Below, piece by piece: positions 1 to 14,510 of a stretch of DNA of 64,000 nucleotides. Numbering within the stretch: the first letter of the stretch is position 1; the number at the start of each line of letters is the position of its first letter. Origin of the DNA: Methylobacterium sp. W2 (GTDB taxonomy: Bacteria; Pseudomonadota; Alphaproteobacteria; Rhizobiales; Beijerinckiaceae); contig NZ_VMOA01000001.1 in NCBI RefSeq assembly GCF_020662345.1, forward strand, positions 186,001 through 250,000, read 5' to 3'. A program made the position numbers and the translations under genes. The notes beneath the pieces were generated by a model. It saw only the letters and a list, made by a program, of their open reading frames with translations. It searched no databases and was not told the origin of the DNA.

Positions 1-2
1 CC

Positions 3-266
<264 letters not shown>

Positions 267-274
267 CCTATCCC

Positions 275-415
275 GTCATCCCGGGGCGCCGACAGGCGAG
301 CCCGGGATCCAGACGCACCGATCCCGTCGAGGGTGCCCCCCCGGCAACCGATAAGTCCCATCCGGAGCCCGTGCGGCAATGGATTCCGGGCTCCGCTCCG
401 CGGCCCCGGAATGAC
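275..415. repeat. Imperfect long inverted repeat between metF and metH
   Basis: The left arm (275-311) starts GTCATCCCGGGGC and ends GAGCCCGGGATCCA. The right arm (380-415) starts TGGATTCCGGGCTC and ends GCCCCGGAATGAC. Reversed, the right arm matches the left with only a few differences over about 36 bases. The arms enclose about 68 bases. This shape resembles the dispersed palindromic elements common between genes in Hyphomicrobiales. It would sit in the untranslated spacer of a metF-metH transcript and could fold into a strong hairpin. Confidence 0.7.
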
Positions 416-427
416 AGCGAGACATCC

Positions 428-4180
<3,753 letters not shown>

Positions 4181-4252
4181 GGCGCGCGATTCGGTGGAAT
4201 GGAGCGCAGGTGTGTCCCGGCGAGGCTTGACCGTCGGACCGCCCGCGCTTCA

Positions 4253-4726
4253 ATGCGATCCCTTGATCGATGGCTTGAGCGGAGCGCGACCACGTTGAAC
4301 CGGACCACCGGAATCCTGGCCGTCGCGGTCACGCTCGCCCTCGGGGTCTCGGGCTGCACCGGTTTCTCCTACCTGTCGAAGAACTATGCCACCGTGGGCG
4401 TCCAGGTCGTGACCATCGGCTGCAAGGATCCCTATTCCGTCTACGACCAGCGCCGCGTGAGCAAGATGCTCGTCGTCTCCGATGGTGTGCGGGAATTTAC
4501 GGGCTGCGGCATCGACGAGCGCTACGACGGGCAGGGCGGCCCGGCGGAGACCCGCGCCAAGCGGCTGCGCGAGGCGGCACGGACCTTCCTCGACGAGACG
4601 GCCCGCGAAAATTGCAAGATCACCGGTGAGGCGATCTTCTCCGACCTGCAGACCGAGTTCTCCTACATCTGCAAGCCGACGCCGGAAGAGCGCGGCCTGA
4701 AGGTGCCGAGGCTTCCCGGACGCTGA
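4253..4726 (+). CDS. Small putative lipoprotein of unknown function
   Basis: 157 residues from the ATG at 4253; an alternative TTG start at 4295, with GGAG 10 bases before it, would give a cleaner 20-residue signal sequence. A hydrophobic stretch ends in a lipobox-like LGVSGC followed by a Cys, so it is probably a lipid-anchored periplasmic protein. The mature part has several cysteines (IGCKDPYS, FTGCGIDER, ENCKITG, YICKP), which suggests disulfides. I do not recognise the family. It follows metH by about 70 bp on the same strand and may be read with it. Confidence 0.65.
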   Translation: MRSLDRWLERSATTLNRTTGILAVAVTLALGVSGCTGFSYLSKNYATVGVQVVTIGCKDPYSVYDQRRVSKMLVVSDGVREFTGCGIDERYDGQGGPAETRAKRLREAARTFLDETARENCKITGEAIFSDLQTEFSYICKPTPEERGLKVPRLPGR

Positions 4727-4747
4727 TGCGACACCCGATCTGACGCG

Positions 4748-4969
4748 TCAGTCCCCACTTGGTGAGGACGGACGCGGAAAGGTCCGCTCGGCCGCATCCC
4801 CCGATGCCGCGAGCAGGGCACGGGCGAGATCGCGCGCCTCCCGCCGGTCGAGGGCGAGAATGGCGGTGAAGGGCGTCCCGGACAGGTCCGCGAGGCCGAG
4901 TTCGAGCCGCACACCGTCCGGCAATGCGGCGACGGCGAGACTCCAGTCCCGTTCCTGCTGCCCGTTCAT
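4748..4969 (-). CDS. Small hypothetical protein (73 aa)
   Basis: The ATG at 4969 is preceded on the minus strand by GGGAG about eight bases away, which fixes this start inside a longer open frame. The protein is acidic and Ala/Leu-rich, with a predicted pattern of strand (RLELGLADL), strand (FTAILAL) and helix (RREARDLARALLAA). It reads like a small alpha/beta protein; no family is recognised. It converges on the putative lipoprotein gene and is divergent from the Fae-like gene, so its promoter must share the 257-bp gap with that gene. Confidence 0.55.
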   Translation of the reverse strand: MNGQQERDWSLAVAALPDGVRLELGLADLSGTPFTAILALDRREARDLARALLAASGDAAERTFPRPSSPSGD

Positions 4970-5117
4970 GTGCCCCACTCCCGTTCGGTTCGCGGCATCG
5001 GCCCGACGATGGGATCTGATCCATCGGCTGATGCCGATGTCGCGATGCCGGAAACCGCGCATGGAATGACCGATTGCGGCGCGTGAGGCCAGAGGGGAAG
5101 CGCGGGCCGCGAAACTC

Positions 5118-5173
5118 TCTCGCCCGCGAACGATTGACGGGCGGCGGCGGAACGGTGTTTCTCCGCCCGCGAA
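5118..5173 (+). promoter_or_regulatory. Direct repeat flanking a TTGACG hexamer upstream of the Fae-like gene
   Basis: TCTCGCCCGCGAA at 5118-5130 and TCTCCGCCCGCGAA at 5160-5173 are direct copies about 42-43 bases apart, roughly four helical turns. A TTGACG that could serve as a -35 element lies between them at 5134. A further partial copy (CCGCGAAAC) precedes at 5108. The arrangement looks like paired binding sites for a regulator; no -10 box of good quality is visible. Confidence 0.3.
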
Positions 5174-5226
5174 ACGGCCGGATCGCCGGCCGGGCAACAC
5201 TCGCCCAGGAACAAGGAAACGCCGAC

Positions 5227-5766
5227 ATGTCCGAGATCTGGTTCCGCACCGGAGAGGCCACCGTGCTCGCCGCCGACGGCCAGTACACCGACGCGATGCC
5301 GGAGGTGCTGATCGGCTCCACCCGCGGCCCGGTGGGCCAGGCCTTCGCCGGCATGATGGGGCAGGTCCAGGGCCACACCCGCATGTTCGTGGTGCGCGAT
5401 CTGAACCAGCTCGTGCGCCCCTCCACGATGATGACCACCAAGGCGACGATCCACACGGTGGAATACGTGAACCTGCTGGGCGGCGTGGTTCAGGCCGCCA
5501 CGGGCGACGCCATCGTCGATTGCGTGATCGAAGGCATCCTGCCGAAGGACGGCCTCGACGAACTGTGCATGATCATCATGATCTGGCTCGACCCGCGCTG
5601 CGCCGAGGATGCCAATCTCGACCAGAAGGATCTCTACCGCACCAATTACGAGGCGACGAAGCTCGCCATCGCCCGGGCCATCAAGGGCGAGCCGACCATC
5701 GACGAGCTCATCGCCAACCGCAAGACGGTGAAGCACTACGCGCTCGAGGACATCGTCGAGTACTGA
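5227..5766 (+). CDS. Formaldehyde-activating enzyme (Fae) homologue lacking the conserved histidine
   Basis: 179 residues, start ATG 5227 with AAGGA upstream. Canonical Fae condenses formaldehyde with tetrahydromethanopterin in the cytoplasm of methylotrophs. The Fae fold is recognisable from the GSTRGPVGQAF segment (residues 27-37) and especially TNYEATKLAIARAIKGEP near residue 140, which matches the YNYEATKLSIQRAVNGEP segment of canonical Fae. Where canonical Fae has AHIDLIIG, with the conserved histidine proposed as catalytic, this protein has AMPEVLIG, so that His is Met. It is therefore a divergent paralogue. A role in formaldehyde sensing or in another pterin reaction is possible but only inferred. 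It stands alone, with its own upstream region and a hairpin after the stop. Confidence 0.85.
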   Translation: MSEIWFRTGEATVLAADGQYTDAMPEVLIGSTRGPVGQAFAGMMGQVQGHTRMFVVRDLNQLVRPSTMMTTKATIHTVEYVNLLGGVVQAATGDAIVDCVIEGILPKDGLDELCMIIMIWLDPRCAEDANLDQKDLYRTNYEATKLAIARAIKGEPTIDELIANRKTVKHYALEDIVEY

Positions 5767-5785
5767 GAGGCGGGAAGATCCCCGG

Positions 5786-5817
5786 GGGTGGAGGGATGCG
5801 CCGGCGTTCCTCCACCC
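5786..5817 (+). terminator. Hairpin between the convergent Fae-like and kinase genes
   Basis: GGGTGGAGG (5786-5794) pairs perfectly with CCTCCACCC (5809-5817) 20 bases after the Fae-like stop codon. There is no T-run, so it may be a Rho-dependent end or only an RNA-stabilising stem. Confidence 0.4.
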
Positions 5818-5905
5818 GCCGACCGGCAACCCGACGGGTGGGTTTCGCTGCTCGCCGACCATCCCCGTCCGAGGAAAGCGGCCGGCCCGGCGAGGATGGC
5901 CGCAT

Positions 5906-8311
<2,406 letters not shown>

Positions 8312-8502
8312 GACAAGTCCCCGCAGCTGTGGATGAGTCGTTCCTCGGCGTGGGGTGAGTCACGCTTCGAATCGTATCCAATTCAGCATTTCCACAGCCA
8401 ACTTGTCCACGAAATTCTTGGCGCCGTCCTTGACTCTCGGCTCGGTGTGGCATTCGGATTCGGGGAATCGATAGTTCGAATTTGACCTTATTTTAGAAAG
8501 CG

Positions 8503-11145
8503 TTAACCATCCGCGAGTGTCCGGCCGAGGATATCGGCCACATCACGGGAAAGCCCCCCGGCGGAGTCGAATTCGCCAAGCGTGACCGTGGCTTGAGTCC
8601 GCCGTCCGGATTCCAACATTTTCCACGAACCGAACGCGGTCAAAAGCCGCGCGGCGAGCTGTGGATTCGTCCCGTCGATGGTCCGGATCGCGTCCGCCAT
8701 CAATCTGAAGCCCGCTCCGTCGGGCCGGGCGAACTGGGTCGGGTTCGCCATGGCGAAGGTTCCGAGAAGGGCGCGCACCCGGTTCGGGTTGGTGATGGCA
8801 AAAGCCGGATGGCCCTGAAGCGCCGTGACGCGGGCGATCGTGTCATCATCGGGGATCATCGCCTGAATGGCGAACCACTTGTCGAGGACGAGCGGTTCGT
8901 CGGCATAACGGGCGCCGAAGGCATGGAGTGCCGCCTCCCTCGCTTCGCCAGGGATCGCGGCCAGGGTCGCGAGGGCCGCCAACCGGTCGGTCATGTTGGC
9001 GGCGTCGGCGAACTGGGTGGCGGCGCGTTCGCCGCCTCGGGCTTCGTCCGCCGCGGCGATGAGGTCGAGGGCGGCATTGCGCAGGGCCCGGCGCCCGGCC
9101 GAGGCCGCATCGGGGCTGAAGGCCGTGCCCGGCGTGTCGGCCATGGCGGCGTAGAGGGAGTCCAGTCGCGGTCCGAGACCCCGTCCGATCTGGCGCCGCA
9201 GGGTCCGCCGGGCGCGATGGATCGCATCGGGATCGACGTTGCCGCCGAGCTCGGTGGCGACGTCGCCCTCGCTCGGCAGCCCGAGGACGAGGGCGGCGAA
9301 GGCCGGATCGCTGAGGGCCTCGGCATCGAGGAAGGTGGCGAGAGCCTCGATGAAGGCCCGCACGTCCGGTCCCGCAATCTCCGCCGGCGGGGCATCGGCC
9401 CTTGCCCGTTCGACGATCAGGCGCATGGCGACGCTCTGGGCCGCCTGCCAGCGGTTGAACGCGTCGGTGTCACGGGCCAGCAGCCGCAGGCGGTCGGCAT
9501 CGCTCGATGCCATCTCGATCCGGACCGGGGCGGAGAAGCCCCGGAACAGGGACGGGACCGGCCTCTCGGCGACCCCGGAGAACACGATCTCGTCGGAGGC
9601 CCGGTCGAGGACGAAGACGCCCTCACTCACGTGCTCGCAGGACGCGGCGACGGGGCCGCTCTCGCCGACGAGGCCGAGGGCGATGGGGATGACGAGGGGC
9701 GGGCTGTCCTCGGCACCGGCCAAGCGCTGGCGGAAGCGCAGGCGATAGGTCCGCGCCGTGGCGTCGTAATCCGCCTCGACGCCGACCACCGGCGTTCCCG
9801 GCCGCTCGTACCACCGCGCGAAATCCGACAGGTCGCGCCCGGTCTCGGCACTGAACGCGGCGAGGAAATCCTCCACCGTGGCGGCTCGTCCGTCATTGTC
9901 GGCGAAGTAGCGGTCCATCCCGGCGCGGAAGGCGGCCGCGCCGATCAGGCTGCGCAGCATCCGCACGATCTCCGCGCCCTTCTCGTAGACGGTGGCCGTG
10001 TAGAAGTTGTTGATCTCGGCATAGGCCTGGGGCCGGACCGGGTGGGCCAGCGGCCCGGCATCCTCCGGGAACTGGCGCGCCCGCAGCGTCCTGACCTCGC
10101 CGATGCGATGGACCGCGCGCGAGCGCATGTCGGACGAGAATTCCTGATCGCGGAAGACCGTGAGGCCCTCTTTCAGGCAGAGCTGGAACCAGTCGCGGCA
10201 GGTGACGCGGTTGCCGGACCAATTGTGGAAATACTCGTGGGCGATGATCCGCTCGATCGCCGCGTAATCGGCATCGGTGGCGGTGTCGGGCGAGGCGAGG
10301 ACGTATTTGTCGTTGAAGATGTTGAGGCCCTTGTTCTCCATGGCGCCCATGTTGAAGTCGGACACCGCCACGACGTTGAAGACGTCGAGGTCGTAGGGGC
10401 GGCCGAACGCCTCCTCGTCCCAGGTCATCGAGCGGGCGATGGCGTCGAGGGCATAGGCGGCCCGGTCCGCCTTGCCCGGCTCGACGTAGACGGCAAGGGA
10501 AACGGGGCGGCCCTCCATCGTGGTGAACTCAGCGGACACCCGGTCGAGGCGGCCACCGACGAGGGCGAAGAGATAGGCGGGCTTCGGGTGCGGATCGTGC
10601 CAGATCGCATAATGCCGGCCCGGGCCGGCGGGGCCGGCTTCCGTCAGGTTGCCGTTGCCGAGAAGGACCGGCGCTTCGTCGGCATCGGCCTCGATCCGGG
10701 TCGTATAGACCGACATCACATCGGGCCGGTCGAGGAAGTAGGTGATCCGCCGGAAGCCGTCGGCCTCGCACTGGGTGCAGTAGACGCCGCTCGAGCGATA
10801 GAGCCCCATGAGCTTGGTGTTGGCGGTCGGGTCGATCCGCGTCTCGATCGTCAGCGTGAAGGGCTTTCGCGGCGGCTCATGCACCGTCAGTGCCGAGGCG
10901 GTGGCGGAATAGGCCGCCGGATCGAGGATGGCGCCGTCGAGCGACAGCCGCGTCAGCGCGAGATCGTCGCCGTCGAGTACCAGGGGCGCGTTCGGGCGTC
11001 CGTCCGGGTTCGGGCGCAGGGCCAGGGTCGCGACGATCCCGGTCTCGCGGGGATGGAGCCGAACGTCGAGTGCCACCGTGTCGATGAGGTGGTCGCTCGG
11101 CCGGTAATCCTCGAGACGGATCAGGATCGGAGTTTCGGTGCGCAT
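8503..11145 (-). CDS. pepN: Aminopeptidase N (M1 zinc metallopeptidase)
   Basis: 880 residues, the normal size for proteobacterial PepN, which removes N-terminal residues from peptides in the cytoplasm. The exopeptidase motif GAMEN is at 267-271. The zinc motif HEYFH is at 303-307, with the third ligand E326 in LKEGLTVF. The N-terminal beta-barrel domain and the long helical C-terminal domain are complete. The frame is open well upstream, but the ATG at 11145 (MRTETPILIRLEDY) gives the family's N-terminus, and the extension is low-complexity. It is divergent from gloA with 168 bp between the starts. Confidence 0.95.
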   Translation of the reverse strand: MRTETPILIRLEDYRPSDHLIDTVALDVRLHPRETGIVATLALRPNPDGRPNAPLVLDGDDLALTRLSLDGAILDPAAYSATASALTVHEPPRKPFTLTIETRIDPTANTKLMGLYRSSGVYCTQCEADGFRRITYFLDRPDVMSVYTTRIEADADEAPVLLGNGNLTEAGPAGPGRHYAIWHDPHPKPAYLFALVGGRLDRVSAEFTTMEGRPVSLAVYVEPGKADRAAYALDAIARSMTWDEEAFGRPYDLDVFNVVAVSDFNMGAMENKGLNIFNDKYVLASPDTATDADYAAIERIIAHEYFHNWSGNRVTCRDWFQLCLKEGLTVFRDQEFSSDMRSRAVHRIGEVRTLRARQFPEDAGPLAHPVRPQAYAEINNFYTATVYEKGAEIVRMLRSLIGAAAFRAGMDRYFADNDGRAATVEDFLAAFSAETGRDLSDFARWYERPGTPVVGVEADYDATARTYRLRFRQRLAGAEDSPPLVIPIALGLVGESGPVAASCEHVSEGVFVLDRASDEIVFSGVAERPVPSLFRGFSAPVRIEMASSDADRLRLLARDTDAFNRWQAAQSVAMRLIVERARADAPPAEIAGPDVRAFIEALATFLDAEALSDPAFAALVLGLPSEGDVATELGGNVDPDAIHRARRTLRRQIGRGLGPRLDSLYAAMADTPGTAFSPDAASAGRRALRNAALDLIAAADEARGGERAATQFADAANMTDRLAALATLAAIPGEAREAALHAFGARYADEPLVLDKWFAIQAMIPDDDTIARVTALQGHPAFAITNPNRVRALLGTFAMANPTQFARPDGAGFRLMADAIRTIDGTNPQLAARLLTAFGSWKMLESGRRTQATVTLGEFDSAGGLSRDVADILGRTLADG

Positions 11146-11313
11146 GCGGTCGGTCCTGATCGGGAGCGAGGATTGAGAACGGCTCCCCGTCGTCGGCCCG
11201 CTCGGCTTCCACCCTCCGGGCGTGAGGAGTTCGGGAGCGTCGGAGGCCCGGCGGCGTTGACGCCTGGCATAGCCGGGCCACATAGGCGGCATCAACCGGA
11301 GACGACCCAGCCC

Positions 11314-11754
11314 ATGGAATACCTGCACACGATGGTCCGCGTGGCGGATCTCGACAAGGCGCTCGCCTTCTACGTCGATACGTTCGGCCTGCGCGAGACG
11401 CGCCGGGTGGAGAATGAGAAGGGCCGCTTCACCCTCGTCTTCCTCGCGGCCCCCGGCGATTACGACACGGCCCTGGAGACGAAGGCGCTCCAGGTGGAGC
11501 TCACCTACAATTGGGATCCGGAGACCTATTCCGGCGGGCGCAATTTCGGCCATCTCGCCTATCAGGTGGACGACATCTACGCTTTCTGCGCGCGCCTGCA
11601 GGACAAGGGCGTGACCATCAACCGGCCGCCGCGCGACGGCTACATGGCGTTCGTGAAGTCGCCGGACGGGATCTCCATCGAGATCCTGCAGAAGGGCGAG
11701 GCCAAGGCGCCGCAGGAGCCGTGGGCCTCCATGGAGAATACCGGCTCCTGGTAG
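11314..11754 (+). CDS. gloA: Lactoylglutathione lyase (glyoxalase I)
   Basis: 146 residues. Converts the hemithioacetal of methylglyoxal and glutathione to S-lactoylglutathione in the cytosol. The four metal ligands of the family are present: H5 (LHTMVRV), E62 (QVELTYN), H80 (FGHLAYQV) and E123 (GISIEIL). The sequence has the short single-domain layout of the bacterial, typically nickel-dependent, form. The start ATG 11314 gives the standard N-terminus. The frame is open for 2.7 kb upstream, but that is the antisense shadow of pepN. Confidence 0.95.
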   Translation: MEYLHTMVRVADLDKALAFYVDTFGLRETRRVENEKGRFTLVFLAAPGDYDTALETKALQVELTYNWDPETYSGGRNFGHLAYQVDDIYAFCARLQDKGVTINRPPRDGYMAFVKSPDGISIEILQKGEAKAPQEPWASMENTGSW

Positions 11755-11766
11755 GCTGGCTAGATC

Positions 11767-11792
11767 GCGGGGCGCGTCATCGCGCGCCCCGC
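11767..11792 (+). terminator. GC hairpin after gloA
   Basis: GCGGGGCGCG (11767-11776) pairs perfectly with CGCGCCCCGC (11783-11792), 12 bases after the gloA stop and 16 bases before the stop of the convergent small gene. It is a very stable stem without a T-run and could serve both genes. Confidence 0.45.
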
Positions 11793-11808
11793 TCATGGTG
11801 TTTCAACG

Positions 11809-11985
11809 CTATGCGCCGCCGGTTTCGCTGGCCGGCGTGATGCCGAGTTCGGCGAGCTTAGCCGAGACGGCTTCGATCGGCCGCTTGAGCTTCAGGCTGA
11901 TGATGGAGACCGGCACGCGCTCGCGCGCCAGCGTCCGGAGTTCGGATACGTTTTCGAGCGTCCAGGCCGAATCGCTCGTTGCCAT
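11809..11985 (-). CDS. 58-residue helix-turn-helix-like protein (GcrA/SANT-like)
   Basis: The ATG at 11985 has an excellent ribosome site (AGGAGG six bases before). The layout is a Trp near the N-terminus followed by three short helices: WTLENVSELRTLARE, VPVSIISLKLKR and IEAVSAKLAELGI. This pattern of W..E.V..L..L......IA..L......V..K...LG resembles the small Myb/SANT-like DNA-binding head of the alphaproteobacterial regulator GcrA, but the protein consists of that head alone. Function unknown; DNA binding is inferred from the pattern only. It is divergent from rnpB. Confidence 0.7.
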   Translation of the reverse strand: MATSDSAWTLENVSELRTLARERVPVSIISLKLKRPIEAVSAKLAELGITPASETGGA

Positions 11986-12114
11986 GGTCACCTCCTCACG
12001 TCGATGGGCCGCCACGACGAGTGCGGCCCCACTCGGGGAGCTAGGGCCGCGCGGATCGTCGAGCAAGCCGCCGAACAAAATCCCGCCATGGCGCCCGGAT
12101 GGGCATCCGGCGCC

Positions 12115-12143
12115 TTGACCTCCGGCGCGATGGCGGCGCACAT
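12115..12143 (+). promoter_or_regulatory. Promoter of rnpB
   Basis: A -35 element CTTGACC (TTGACC at 12115-12120), a 17-base spacer and a weak -10 GCACAT (12138-12143) put the transcription start at about 12150, exactly where the closing helix of RNase P RNA begins. Confidence 0.55.
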
Positions 12144-12150
12144 CCGCGCC

Positions 12151-12546
<396 letters not shown>

Positions 12547-12965
12547 GCCTCTCGCCACTGCCCGGCGAACTCTCTCTTATGCATCGAATAGGCCGCATAA
12601 AACCGACGAAACTTACCGTCGGTTAACCTTGCTGAGGTCTGATCGGTCTCGACGGTGCCCATGCGGGTCCGCGCGTTGACGGTGCTCAGAGGCTCATGTT
12701 ACCCGGAATCACTTCGTCAGCGGCGATTTTGGGAACGGCGGACGCACAGGGCGCACGCCTGGGGCGAAGTGCGGGCCGCGTCCGCGACGTCTCGTCTTCC
12801 CTTGCCGTTCCGTCTCTTCCGGCCGCCTCGAAGCGGTCGATGCCCGCCGCAGGGACGCATGCGTCACATTCAGTTTTCCGTCGCCGTCCGGCGTCCTCGA
12901 CCCGTTCCGTTTCGGCGCGTTTCGCCTCGGCCCGTTCCGAGCCCCGCCATCGGCCGGTTCGCGGC
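12547..12965. other. Spacer between rnpB and rsmH; no mraZ
   Basis: 419 bases without a gene I can support. AACCGACG (12601-12608) pairs with CGTCGGTT (12617-12624), a possible rnpB terminator without a T-run. A TTGACG at 12676 could be a -35 element for the division cluster, but the -10 region is poor. The rest is GC-rich and contains repeated CGTTTCGG/CCGTTCCG words. No frame here has the conserved features of MraZ, the protein normally encoded directly upstream of rsmH. Confidence 0.5.
12601..12624 (+). terminator. Hairpin downstream of rnpB
   Basis: A perfect 8-bp stem (AACCGACG/CGTCGGTT) with an 8-base loop lies 55 bases after the mature 3' end of RNase P RNA. Only a weak T-rich tail (TTAACCTT) follows, so a termination role is tentative. 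Confidence 0.35.
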
Positions 12966-14033
12966 ATGACGGTCCTTCATGACGACCTCCCCGACGGCCC
13001 GATGGCGGCTCCGCCCCACATTCCCGTGCTGCTCGCGGAGGTCGTGGCCTCGCTCGGGCTGACCGGCGCGTCCCTGGCCGTGGACGGCACCTTCGGCGCG
13101 GGCGGCTATACCCGCGCGATGCTGCAGGCCGATCCGGGCGTGCGCGTGCTCGCCATCGACCGCGATCCCAATGCCATTGCCGGAGGCGCGGGCCTCGTGG
13201 CCGCCTCCGCAGGGCGCCTGACCCTGGTGCCGGGCCGGTTCGGCACGCTCGATGCCCTCGTCCGGGAGCAGGGCATTGAGACGGCCGACGCCGTCGTCCT
13301 CGATATCGGCGTCTCCTCGATGCAGATCGACCAGGCCGACCGCGGCTTCTCGTTCCGCAACGACGGCCCCCTCGACATGCGCATGGAGCGCGCCGGCCAG
13401 AGCGCCGCCGATCTCGTCAACGGCGCCGAGGAAGCGACGCTGGCCGACATCATCTACCATTACGGCGAGGAGCGCCGCTCGCGGGCGGTGGCCCGCGCCA
13501 TCATCGAGGCCCGGCGGAAAGGCCCGATCGAAACCACGGCGGCGCTGGCCGAGATCGTGTCGAGCGTGGTCTGGGCGGACCCCGCCAGCGGTATCCATCC
13601 GGCGACGCGGACCTTCCAGGGCCTGCGCATCGCCGTGAACGACGAACTCGGCGAACTCGTCCAGGCGCTGCATGCCGCCGAGCGCATCCTCCGTCCCGGC
13701 GGGCGCCTCGCCGTGGTCACCTTCCATTCCCTGGAAGACCGCATCGTCAAGCAGTTCTTCTCCGCGCGCAGCGGCCGGGCGGCCCAGGCCTCCCGCCACC
13801 TGCCGAGCGCCGATGCGCCGACCCCGCGCAGCTTCAGCATGGTGACGAAAGGGCCGGTGACGGCCTCGGATTCCGAGATCCATGCCAATCCGCGCTCGCG
13901 CTCGGCCAAGCTTCGGGCCGCCGAGCGTACCATGGCGCCCGTTGCGCCGCCGCTGGCCGCCATCGAAGCGCTGGCGGCCCTTCCCGCCCAGCGCGGTCAC
14001 CTCGTCCCGAAGAGCGGTGGAGTGCGTCGGTGA
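12966..14033 (+). CDS. rsmH: 16S rRNA (cytosine-1402-N4)-methyltransferase RsmH (MraW)
   Basis: 355 residues from ATG 12966; [13 protein letters not shown], 12 codons later, is an alternative start. SAM-dependent methylation of C1402 in the 16S P site. Visible family features: HIPVLLAEV, the SAM loop [11 protein letters not shown] (about 40-50), [25 protein letters not shown] and the late [12 protein letters not shown]. First gene of the division and cell-wall cluster. Its stop overlaps the start of ftsL (GTGA), so the two are translationally coupled. Confidence 0.96.
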   Translation: MTVLHDDLPDGPMAAPPHIPVLLAEVVASLGLTGASLAVDGTFGAGGYTRAMLQADPGVRVLAIDRDPNAIAGGAGLVAASAGRLTLVPGRFGTLDALVREQGIETADAVVLDIGVSSMQIDQADRGFSFRNDGPLDMRMERAGQSAADLVNGAEEATLADIIYHYGEERRSRAVARAIIEARRKGPIETTAALAEIVSSVVWADPASGIHPATRTFQGLRIAVNDELGELVQALHAAERILRPGGRLAVVTFHSLEDRIVKQFFSARSGRAAQASRHLPSADAPTPRSFSMVTKGPVTASDSEIHANPRSRSAKLRAAERTMAPVAPPLAAIEALAALPAQRGHLVPKSGGVRR

Positions 14034-14506
14034 TCCGTCTGCTGAACGTCCTCGCCATCCTTGGCCTGATCGGCTCGGCGATCTACGCCTACTCGATCAA
14101 GTACGACACGCTGTATCAGGCCGGTCAGGTCTCGAAGGCCAAGAGCCAGCTCCACAAGGAGCGGCAGGCCATCGCGGTGCTGCGGGCCGAGTGGCAGCTC
14201 CTGACCCGTCCCGACCGCCTGCAGGCGGCGGTGGAGCGCCATCTCGCCCTGGAGCCCATCGGCGTGAACCATCTCGGTCGCCTCGCCGACCTGCCGATGC
14301 GTCCCGACCGCGGCGACGAGATCGGCCGCCTGCTGGCCGCCACCGCGACGCCCAAGGAAAAGTCGGCGGTGAAGACCGCCGACGAGCCGAGGACGACCGG
14401 GTCGATCACCACGCGCACGACGACCACCAAGCCGACGACCACCGCGTCGGCGACCAAGACGACCACCGTCCAAACCACCAGAACGCCCAATACGGTTTCG
14501 AGGTAG
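14030..14506 (+). CDS. ftsL: Cell division protein FtsL
   Basis: 158 residues, start GTG 14030 overlapping the rsmH stop. One N-terminal membrane segment (residues 4-21), then a coiled-coil stretch ([21 protein letters not shown] and on to about residue 75) that would pair with FtsB/DivIC, and a Thr/Lys-rich tail (about 115-155) of low complexity that is long for the family. FtsL sequences are poorly conserved; the call rests on size, topology and position between rsmH and ftsI, which is standard. Inner-membrane divisome protein. Confidence 0.88.
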   Translation: MIRLLNVLAILGLIGSAIYAYSIKYDTLYQAGQVSKAKSQLHKERQAIAVLRAEWQLLTRPDRLQAAVERHLALEPIGVNHLGRLADLPMRPDRGDEIGRLLAATATPKEKSAVKTADEPRTTGSITTRTTTTKPTTTASATKTTTVQTTRTPNTVSR

Positions 14507-14510
14507 TCCC

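Noticed and set aside
8360..8385. TTCGAATC word that recalls a tRNA T-loop
   Set aside because: No acceptor, D or anticodon stems can be drawn around it.
8593..11313. Long plus-strand frame leading into gloA
   Set aside because: It is the antisense shadow of pepN; only the part from ATG 11314 is a real protein.
11146..11796. N-terminal extension of pepN
   Set aside because: It would overlap gloA on the other strand, and ATG 11145 already gives the standard PepN N-terminus.
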